The notes under the pieces are model-generated. The model made no database searches, was not told where the DNA came from, and worked only from the letters and a program-made list of their open reading frames with translations. A stretch of 6,007 nucleotides of DNA, from contig CACXBN010000003.1 of assembly GCA_902765885.1 (NCBI GenBank), positions 1 to 6,007 of the forward strand. The letters run 5' to 3'. Of this stretch, positions 1-4,098 are shown piece by piece; positions within the stretch are counted from its first letter, which is position 1, and each line of letters starts with the position of its first letter. A program made the translations under genes and the position numbers. This DNA comes from an uncultured Ruminococcus sp. Its GTDB lineage: Bacteria; Bacillota; Clostridia; Oscillospirales; CAG-272.

Positions 1-42
1 AAGAAGAAGAGACGTCAGATTTATTTTGACAGGTATTCATAA
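1..42 (+). CDS. Possible 3' end of a + strand gene (partial)
   Basis: A + strand terminator at 57-93 implies that a + strand gene ends just before it, cut by the left edge. Two frames could be its tail. Frame 3 reads E-E-E-T-S-D-L-F and stops with TGA at 25-27. Frame 1 reads a basic tail ending R-Y-S and stops with TAA at 40-42. The sequence shown cannot decide between them. The product cannot be identified. Confidence 0.35.
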   Translation, partial: KKKRRQIYFDRYS

Positions 43-56
43 TAGCAGGAACACCT

Positions 57-93
57 ACACCACTGGTTTCTCAGAGACCGGTGGTGTTTTTTT
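57..93 (+). terminator. Intrinsic terminator of the upstream + strand gene
   Basis: An 11-bp stem (57-67 pairing with 77-87, one G-T wobble) encloses a 9-nt loop (68-76). It runs directly into seven T residues at 87-93 on the + strand. The arm is ACACCACTGGT. It ends the gene entering from the left edge. The run of T lies only on the + side, so the site is directional. Confidence 0.85.
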
Positions 94-100
94 GTAAACC

Positions 101-155
101 AAAAAGTGGCTGTGAATGCCTGAGATCTAAAATCTCTTTTTCACAGCCACTTTTT
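101..155 (-). terminator. Bidirectional intrinsic terminator downstream of the GNAT gene
   Basis: A 16-bp perfect stem pairs 101-116 with 140-155 (core GTGGCTGTGAA). The apical part carries a second small hairpin, GAGAT (122-126) with ATCTC (132-136). The A-run/T-run flanks give a U-tract on either strand. On the minus strand it begins two bases after the acetyltransferase stop codon (159-157), so it is that gene's terminator. On the + strand it backs up the terminator at 57-93. Confidence 0.87.
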
Positions 156-156
156 T

Positions 157-657
157 TCAGCACTTTTTGTAAATCCTTATGTAATCTTCCCTGTTTATTT
201 CATAATGCCTTTCTTCGGCATCTTCCGAAACGCATTTAAATCCTATCTTTTCAACAACTCTCTGGCTTCGGGTATTTTTATGAAGAATGTCAGCAGTTAC
301 TTTTTCCAGCTTCAGTTCTTCAAAAGCATATTTTATGCCAAGTTTTTCGGCTTCTGTTCCATACCCCTTGCCTTTATAATTATCATTAATCATATGAATA
401 CTAAGCGAGCATTCTTTTGTTTCCTCTTTTATATGTTTGAGCTCAAGTTCCCCTATGGGTTTATCATCCAACATGACTGCCAGCACAACGCGGGTCTTTT
501 CCTGCTTTGAATCAAAATCCCTGTCAACTCTGGCTTTGTCATACGAAAACTCCTCAAAAACAGCGTTGTCGGAAAAAATGATCGCATCTGTTTTCCATTC
601 TTTGAACATTTCATGATAGAGTTCACGTGTCATAAGTTTGAGAGATATACTGTCCAT
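157..657 (-). CDS. GNAT-family N-acetyltransferase (RimJ/RimL-like)
   Basis: A 166-aa cytoplasmic acetyl-CoA-dependent N-acetyltransferase; the acceptor is unknown. Family evidence: a beta4-like stretch at about 55-75 (RVVLAVMLDDKPIGELEL), then the acetyl-CoA pyrophosphate loop NYKGKGYGTEA at 93-103. This matches the Q/R-x-x-G-x-G/A motif, with Lys at the first position. A late N-x-x-S...K-x-GF block follows (N128, S131, G139-F140), typical of the Acetyltransf_3 / RimJ-RimL group. The open frame extends 35 codons upstream. The start at 657 is chosen because GGAGGA (663-668) sits 5 nt before this ATG, and a promoter at 694-722 would lie inside any longer version. It is the last gene of the leftward block and appears to be its own transcription unit. 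Members of this group acetylate protein N-termini, antibiotics or small amines, and nothing here discriminates between these. Confidence 0.9.
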   Translation of the reverse strand: MDSISLKLMTRELYHEMFKEWKTDAIIFSDNAVFEEFSYDKARVDRDFDSKQEKTRVVLAVMLDDKPIGELELKHIKEETKECSLSIHMINDNYKGKGYGTEAEKLGIKYAFEELKLEKVTADILHKNTRSQRVVEKIGFKCVSEDAEERHYEINREDYIRIYKKC

Positions 658-662
658 TGTCT

Positions 663-668
663 TCCTCC
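663..668 (-). promoter_or_regulatory. Ribosome binding site fixing the GNAT start
   Basis: The minus strand reads GGAGGA, 5 nt ahead of the ATG at 657-655. This supports the shorter 166-aa product over the longer open frame that begins at 762, which has no such site and whose extra residues look like translated promoter and terminator sequence. Confidence 0.8.
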
Positions 669-693
669 ATGTTTTATAAAAATGCCTTGACAA

Positions 694-722
694 ACTGTAC
701 CACAAAACAGCCTGAAATACAA
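694..722 (-). promoter_or_regulatory. Candidate promoter of the GNAT gene
   Basis: On the minus strand, a -35 TTGTAT (722-717) is separated by 17 nt from a -10 TACAGT (699-694). A TG one base upstream of the -10 makes it an extended -10 element. Predicted transcription starts near 687, about 30 nt before the ATG. It lies just after the phosphodiesterase hairpin, so the acetyltransferase can be expressed independently. A second A/T-rich candidate, TATAAA near 673-678, lacks a good -35. Confidence 0.55.
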
Positions 723-728
723 TAATGA

Positions 729-773
729 AAAGTCCCGTACCACAGCAAATCGTTAGCTGCAATCCGGGACTTT
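729..773 (-). terminator. Hairpin terminator after the GDPD gene
   Basis: A 9-bp stem AAAGTCCCG/CGGGACTTT pairs 729-737 with 765-773, with a short inner CAGC/GCTG pairing (743-746 with 756-759). It begins five bases beyond the GDPD stop codon (780-778). The minus-strand U-tract is modest (TTTTCATTATT); the + strand side is richer in T. It probably ends or attenuates the transporter-GDPD operon before the acetyltransferase. Confidence 0.65.
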
Positions 774-777
774 CTTT

Positions 778-1590
778 TTATTTGTATTTTCTTTTGGGTC
801 TGTAGTGCTCGAATATAATGGCATCTTTGCCGCTTTCACATTCCTCGCTCTTCCCTGTCCAGCCCACTTTCATAGCGCCAAGAGTCTGTGTAAGCCTGAC
901 AAACCATGGCTGCGGTCCTATCTTATATGCTATGAATTCGGGCCTGCATATGGGATTAAGCAGATTATTTCCGAGAACGAATCCGCCTGCCGCGTTGACC
1001 CCATTCTCCTTGTAATCTTCCGGTCTCTGAGCCAACAGACCTCTGAACAGCTCCGGAGCATTGAATCTGAACCACGCTACAATGAACGGGTTAAAACTTT
1101 CTATGCACACATCGCCGACATAATCCTTGAGAAATGCATATGTCTTCTTTGAGAGTTCAACAGGTCTGTTGCCGACCTTGAGTTCAACAACAAGAGGAAC
1201 CTTTCCTCCTATAACTCTTAGCACTTCAGAAAACAGTGGAATCTTCTCATCTGTTCCGGCTAACCTCATCGTCTGAAGCTCATCAAATGTAACATCCTTT
1301 ACTTCTCTGCTGTCTCCGCACATTCTCTTAAGGTCACCGTCATGGAACACAACCACATATCCGTCTGATGTTAGCTGTACATCAAGCTCTATACCATAAC
1401 CTTCTTCGACGGCTGCTTTGAAAGCCGCGATTGAGTTTTCCGGAATCGTCTGATCAGCTGTATAAAGACCTCTGTGTGCAATATTGGTCCCGTAGAAAGG
1501 CGCCTTCTTTTCTTTAGATGCAAATCCTGGCAAAGCAGCTACTACCGGAAGTGCTGCCGCAAGTCCTAATATCAGTCCGGTTTTTTTCAA
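778..1590 (-). CDS. Glycerophosphodiester phosphodiesterase-like protein, membrane-anchored or secreted
   Basis: A 270-aa member of the GDPD family (PI-PLC-like TIM barrel), which hydrolyses glycerophosphodiesters to sn-glycerol 3-phosphate plus an alcohol, using a metal ion. Visible signatures: AHRG (38-41, H39 and R40 catalytic), PENS (50-53, metal ligand E51), IELDV (67-71, ligands E68 and D70), FHD (82-84, H83 the general acid), and VELK (135-138, E136 a probable ligand). The catalytic set appears intact. Residues 4-23 form a hydrophobic segment after Lys-Lys, suggesting an N-terminal membrane anchor or signal peptide with the enzyme outside. The start is TTG at 1590: no in-frame ATG is suitable, and GGGAG (1600-1604) lies 9 nt ahead. 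It is 18 nt downstream of the transporter gene. The substrate is inferred from the family only. Confidence 0.9.
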   Translation of the reverse strand: MKKTGLILGLAAALPVVAALPGFASKEKKAPFYGTNIAHRGLYTADQTIPENSIAAFKAAVEEGYGIELDVQLTSDGYVVVFHDGDLKRMCGDSREVKDVTFDELQTMRLAGTDEKIPLFSEVLRVIGGKVPLVVELKVGNRPVELSKKTYAFLKDYVGDVCIESFNPFIVAWFRFNAPELFRGLLAQRPEDYKENGVNAAGGFVLGNNLLNPICRPEFIAYKIGPQPWFVRLTQTLGAMKVGWTGKSEECESGKDAIIFEHYRPKRKYK

Positions 1591-1599
1591 AATATCATT

Positions 1600-1606
1600 C
1601 TCCCTT
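1600..1606 (-). promoter_or_regulatory. Ribosome binding site deciding the TTG start of GDPD
   Basis: The minus strand reads AAGGGAG, 9 nt before the TTG at 1590-1588 and inside the 18-nt gap after the transporter stop. An ATG just downstream of it opens a frame of only three codons before TGA, so TTG is the credible start. Confidence 0.7.
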
Positions 1607-1608
1607 AA

Positions 1609-3051
1609 TTAATCATCACCCAGCGCTTCAACGCCATGTGTATTCGAAACTTTTCTTGCCACTATGTTCTTTACGAGAAGTGTGAACACAAGGAAACTTA
1701 TAAAGAACAGAATGGATGCATATATCGGCAGAGCCCGCCAAGCTTTTGACACATTGAACACAAGGCCTAACAATATAGGCGTAATGGTCTGCGCGGACAT
1801 GCTCGCCGCATAGTAGAATCCAGTGAATTTCCCGATTTTTTTGTTTGAGCACAGTTCAACCACCATCGGGAACGAACAATTATGAACCAGTGCCATTCCG
1901 AATCCCTTGATTGCCCATACTGCAAACAGGATAACAGGAAATGCTTTTTCTCCGTTTGCTCCGACGACCGTAGAAGACGGTGTTACAAAGCACATTATTA
2001 TGAGCGCCACGACAGTTATCGACAGTCCTGTGGATATTGTCCATTTTCTGCCTATCTTATCTGCTATGAGACCGGCAATCGCAAAACCTAAAACACTTGC
2101 AAGACCGCCAACTATAGTCAGAATCATAGTTGAGCTTGACGGAGAGTCCAAATAATAGATTACGTAGTTCCCTATGTATGTGCCGATTGCATTGTCCGCC
2201 ATAAACCACAGAAACTCTGCTCCGAGAATGGCAAGCAGCATGTTGCGGTTAGCCTTTGACATAGGTCCGTCATCCGTAACCGGGTTCTCTATGGCAGCGT
2301 ACTTTTCACCGAGTTCCATTTCATCCTTAAGCTCTGTCTCAAGCTTCTTTTCCTTGATAGTCGCAAACAGAACAAATGCTGAGATAACCATCAATATGGA
2401 TGCTATGATGAAAGGAATTTCGATTATCCAGAGTTTTCTCGCCTCATCCTCAACATTGATATAATCCGACAGTTTAAGGAATATACCGAGAACCGTTGCG
2501 AATGCGCCTCCGAGATAGCCCATTATATTGATTATTCCGTTTGCCTTTGCTCTCAGTGGTTTAGGAGTTATATCAGGCATGAGTGCAACAGCAGGATTTC
2601 TGTACATCATCATGAACAGAAGCACGATTGCCATCACGATAACCATTCCGATTATATTGTTGTAATGGAAAAACAGCGGGATGAACGGGAAAGCGACCGC
2701 AGCAACAAGAGTACCCGTAAGTATATATGGCATACGTTTCCCGATAGGTGTTTTGGTCTTATCGGAAAGGCTTCCGAAAATCGGAAGAAGAATAAGTGCG
2801 GCAAGATTATCACATGCCATTATGATACCGACTATCCATTGGACATTCAAGATCTTATCAGCATCTCCTGCTTTAAGAGCCGCTGATGAAAGTCCGTACA
2901 TTCGTCTAGCAAAAATATCCGTAAGGAAGGTCGGACACCATGAGTCATATACCTGCCACAACAGAAGTATTCCGAAAAAAGCAAATCCTATAAGAAAAGT
3001 TCTCTTATAGTTAAGTTTTAATCCACCATATTTGGATGAATTCTTTCCCAT
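1609..3051 (-). CDS. MFS / GPH-SLC45-type 12-TM transporter, probably sugar-related
   Basis: A 480-aa integral membrane carrier. Hydropathy by eye gives twelve segments at about 17-34, 72-93, 108-127, 132-150, 172-193, 208-231, then a charged central loop (232-268), then 269-300, 308-329, 337-356, 370-392, 408-432 and 438-462. Signatures: a TM2-TM3 loop GSLSDKTKTPIGKRMP (93-108) and its half-repeat GLIADKIGRKW (327-337), the MFS motif A. RNPAVALMPDITP (151-163) and KANGIINIMGYLGG (169-182) resemble blocks of the cation-coupled GPH/SLC45 sugar carriers. The start at 3051 is chosen because AGGAG (3061-3065) lies 9 nt ahead. The open frame reaches 3102, but those codons overlap the -10 element. 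It is the first gene of an operon with a GDPD enzyme, so a glycerol- or sugar-containing phosphodiester or its product is a possible cargo. The substrate is not determined. Confidence 0.87.
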   Translation of the reverse strand: MGKNSSKYGGLKLNYKRTFLIGFAFFGILLLWQVYDSWCPTFLTDIFARRMYGLSSAALKAGDADKILNVQWIVGIIMACDNLAALILLPIFGSLSDKTKTPIGKRMPYILTGTLVAAVAFPFIPLFFHYNNIIGMVIVMAIVLLFMMMYRNPAVALMPDITPKPLRAKANGIINIMGYLGGAFATVLGIFLKLSDYINVEDEARKLWIIEIPFIIASILMVISAFVLFATIKEKKLETELKDEMELGEKYAAIENPVTDDGPMSKANRNMLLAILGAEFLWFMADNAIGTYIGNYVIYYLDSPSSSTMILTIVGGLASVLGFAIAGLIADKIGRKWTISTGLSITVVALIIMCFVTPSSTVVGANGEKAFPVILFAVWAIKGFGMALVHNCSFPMVVELCSNKKIGKFTGFYYAASMSAQTITPILLGLVFNVSKAWRALPIYASILFFISFLVFTLLVKNIVARKVSNTHGVEALGDD

Positions 3052-3060
3052 AACTGCTAT

Positions 3061-3065
3061 CTCCT
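3061..3065 (-). promoter_or_regulatory. Ribosome binding site fixing the MFS start
   Basis: The minus strand reads AGGAG, 9 nt before the ATG at 3051-3049. Two in-frame ATGs further upstream (3075 and 3102) have no comparable site. Confidence 0.8.
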
Positions 3066-3093
3066 GTATAAACATTGTTTGATACCGTATATA

Positions 3094-3122
3094 ATTGTAC
3101 ATTATTTCACAAAAAAAGTAAA
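3094..3122 (-). promoter_or_regulatory. Candidate proximal promoter of the MFS-GDPD operon
   Basis: On the minus strand, a -35 TTTACT (3122-3117), a 17-nt spacer and a -10 TACAAT (3099-3094) predict a start near 3087 and a leader of about 36 nt. A small 9-nt palindrome, ATAC-C-GTAT (3082-3090), sits on the predicted start. It could be an operator but is too short to be convincing. Confidence 0.55.
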
Positions 3123-3143
3123 TAATATGAGTAAAATTTGATT

Positions 3144-3213
3144 ATTTTGACCTTTTGGGCTTTTAGGGCTTTTTAGTTCACAATCCACCGTGTTTTCGCA
3201 GGATTTTGACCTT
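3144..3213. repeat. Pair of 11-bp direct repeats upstream of the MFS promoter
   Basis: ATTTTGACCTT occurs identically at 3144-3154 and 3203-3213, 59 bp apart. On the minus strand the copies lie 22 and 81 nt upstream of the proximal -35 element, a layout compatible with activator binding sites. Between them is a short tandem GGGCTTTTA / GGGCTTTTTA (3157-3175). The function is inferred from position only. Confidence 0.4.
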
Positions 3214-3244
3214 CGTCTTTTTCACAACAACTGTTAAAGTCCGG

Positions 3245-3273
3245 ATTATAGCCATTCTTACGAATGAAGTCAG
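3245..3273 (-). promoter_or_regulatory. Candidate distal promoter of the MFS-GDPD operon
   Basis: On the minus strand, a perfect -10 TATAAT (3250-3245) is preceded, across 17 nt, by CTGACT (3273-3268), which keeps the TGAC core of the -35 consensus. Predicted transcription starts near 3238, giving a leader of about 185 nt before the transporter ATG. This would be a second start site in addition to the one at 3094-3122. Confidence 0.45.
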
Positions 3274-3332
3274 CAAGTCATACAAGTTTTTGTCAAGTCC
3301 CTTTGCAATATTTTTTATCAATAATAAAAAAA

Positions 3333-3379
3333 GTAGTAACAAGTAGCAAAAATACTACATATTTCACTGTTTATGTAGT
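3333..3379. promoter_or_regulatory. Clustered GTAG/CTAC motifs, probable operator of the small + strand operon
   Basis: GTAG occurs at 3333, 3343 and 3375 and its complement CTAC at 3355. The spacings are about 10, 12 and 20 bp, close to whole helical turns. The last two form an 8-bp inverted repeat, ACTACATA (3354-3361) with TATGTAGT (3372-3379). The cluster ends 6 bp before a candidate -35 at 3386, a typical site for a regulator. No known operator was recognised. Confidence 0.4.
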
Positions 3380-3385
3380 GTAATT

Positions 3386-3413
3386 TTGCAAAATAATATG
3401 ATACACTTATATT
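3386..3413 (+). promoter_or_regulatory. Candidate promoter of the small + strand pair
   Basis: TTGCAA (3386-3391) and TATATT (3408-3413) are separated by 16 nt, predicting a start near 3420 and a leader of roughly 58 nt before the ATG at 3478. A perfect TTGACA at 3440-3445 is not used as a -35 here, because the hexamer 17 nt downstream is AGAGGA, inside the ribosome binding site. Confidence 0.4.
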
Positions 3414-3477
3414 AGCATCGGGATATTTTATCAAATTCCTTGACAAAATAAATAATCTAAACAGAGGAGAGAGACAA

Positions 3478-3588
3478 ATGAAATCATCTTTCAGACTCAA
3501 AACCATATTAGCTTATGTCTTGTCCTTTGCGATACTATTACAGTTTACTGTACCATTATCTACAAAAAGTATTATATCTAGGAGTTAA
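3478..3588 (+). CDS. 36-aa signal-peptide-like membrane peptide, unknown function
   Basis: A short ORF preceded by a very strong ribosome binding site: GAGGAG at 3464-3469, 8 nt before the ATG. The product has a basic amino end (K2, R6, K8), a hydrophobic stretch at about 9-27 (TILAYVLSFAILLQFTVPL) and a short polar tail ending S-R-S. It therefore looks like an export signal with almost no mature protein behind it. The stop codon at 3586-3588 overlaps the ribosome binding region of the next gene, and the gap to that gene is 5 nt, so translation of the two is probably coupled. It may be a true small membrane peptide, a leader controlling the downstream gene, or the leftover start of a secreted protein whose body was lost. 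The family is not recognised. Confidence 0.55.
   Translation: MKSSFRLKTILAYVLSFAILLQFTVPLSTKSIISRS
3580..3584 (+). promoter_or_regulatory. Ribosome binding site of the 117-aa gene, inside the upstream ORF
   Basis: AGGAG lies 9 nt before the ATG at 3594 and is formed by the last sense codons of the 36-aa ORF. This arrangement favours translational coupling or re-initiation. Confidence 0.7.
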
Positions 3589-3593
3589 TTACA

Positions 3594-3947
3594 ATGAAAA
3601 TATTGGTTCCATTACTTGTGGTATTAGTGGTGTTTCTAATGGTTTGGGCTGCAAATGTCATTTATTGCGATAATCTTACAGCCAAACATTATGATGAATT
3701 CACTACATGCGCAGAGGATATGAACAGGATATGGTGGAATATAGTCGGATGGAAGGTATTAAAATACTCAAATGATTATGCTGAAGTCTACTTTTACTGT
3801 GAAACAGACGGAAAGCTGGATGGTGGTGTCGTAGTTGCATATCAAAAAAACGGTGAGTCATGGGACAAACTTCGTGAGTTAGCTTCATGGTCAAAACATG
3901 GAAGTGCTTCAGATGGAGTATGGCCATATCACCCGATTTGGTATTAA
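3594..3947 (+). CDS. 117-aa membrane-anchored Trp-rich protein, unknown function
   Basis: Residues 3-24 are a single hydrophobic segment (LVPLLVVLVVFLMVW core) that acts as an uncleaved anchor or signal. The remaining roughly 92 residues probably face outside. The outer domain has Cys at 25, 39 and 69, and seven Trp (47, 48, 53, 90, 99, 110, 116), with an eighth Trp at 18 inside the anchor. Cys25 follows V-I-Y, not a lipobox, so a lipoprotein is unlikely. A central block, about 51-83, alternates hydrophobic and polar residues like beta-strands (YAEVYFYCETDG, then VVVAY). The C-terminus has WSKHGSASDGVWPY (99-112). This resembles, from memory, the tail of small uncharacterised Firmicutes exported proteins with a W-S-x-x-GSA...WPY pattern, which I cannot verify here. 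No enzyme motif is visible. It is co-transcribed with the 36-aa ORF and convergent with the GH36 operon. Confidence 0.75.
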   Translation: MKILVPLLVVLVVFLMVWAANVIYCDNLTAKHYDEFTTCAEDMNRIWWNIVGWKVLKYSNDYAEVYFYCETDGKLDGGVVVAYQKNGESWDKLRELASWSKHGSASDGVWPYHPIWY

Positions 3948-4032
3948 TCCGGTATGAAGTCACCCGTTAAATAAAGAGATTATGTCCCCATCTTTGGGTA
4001 CTATTCCATTTTTAAGATATGTATAAAATGTC

Positions 4033-4098
4033 ATAATAATAGTAAAACTGTGAAAACGGAACACCACTGAGTCCGTTTTCACAGTTTTCCATTATTAT
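4033..4098. terminator. Extended bidirectional terminator between convergent operons
   Basis: A perfect 17-bp stem (4044-4060 with 4072-4088, arm AAAACTGTGAAAACGGA) closes an 11-nt loop. It continues outward, after a small internal loop, through ATAATAAT (4033-4040) with ATTATTAT (4091-4098). The outer arm includes the GH36 stop codon (4097-4095). U-rich flanks occur on both strands, so it can end both the GH36 transcript and the small + strand pair. Confidence 0.85.

Larger units (their letters stand above)
3052..3477. other. Divergent intergenic regulatory region
   Basis: These 426 bases separate the leftward MFS operon from the rightward small-gene pair and contain no convincing gene. They are strongly A/T-rich except for about 3181-3300. 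Contents seen: two minus-strand promoter candidates, one plus-strand candidate, an 11-bp direct repeat, three CAAGT copies at 3274, 3283 and 3294, and a GTAG/CTAC motif cluster at 3333-3379. A weak minus-strand open stretch ending with TGA at 3180-3178 is discussed among the findings. Confidence 0.7.

Noticed and set aside
658..762. Longer N-terminus for the acetyltransferase (start at 762)
   Set aside because: The extra 35 codons translate the terminator and promoter region, lack a ribosome binding site, and are not needed for the GNAT fold; the ATG at 657 has GGAGGA 5 nt ahead.
3052..3102. Longer N-terminus for the MFS transporter (start at 3075 or 3102)
   Set aside because: These starts lack a ribosome binding site, and the 3102 start lies upstream of the -10 element; the start at 3051 has AGGAG at good spacing.
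3100..3113. Possible catabolite-repression (cre) site near the MFS promoter
   Set aside because: TGAAATAATGTACA matches the ends of the consensus but lacks the central CG, so it is not a credible cre site.
3440..3445. Perfect TTGACA as a -35 element for the small operon
   Set aside because: The position 17 nt downstream is AGAGGA, part of the ribosome binding site, and no -10-like hexamer occurs at a workable distance before the ATG.
3318..3506. 62-aa minus-strand ORF across the promoter and start of the small operon
   Set aside because: It has no ribosome binding site and an A/T-driven composition (F, Y, I, L runs). It lies antisense to the better supported 36-aa ORF and its promoter.
3986..3999. 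Small hairpin CCCA-TCTT-TGGG as a terminator for the 117-aa gene
   Set aside because: The stem is only 4 bp with no immediate T-run; the large hairpin at 4033-4098 is a far better terminator.
4061..4069. ACACCACTG shared with the terminator at 57-65
   Set aside because: A 9-base match between two sites 4 kb apart is expected by chance many times in 6 kb. The positions within the two hairpins differ (loop versus stem).
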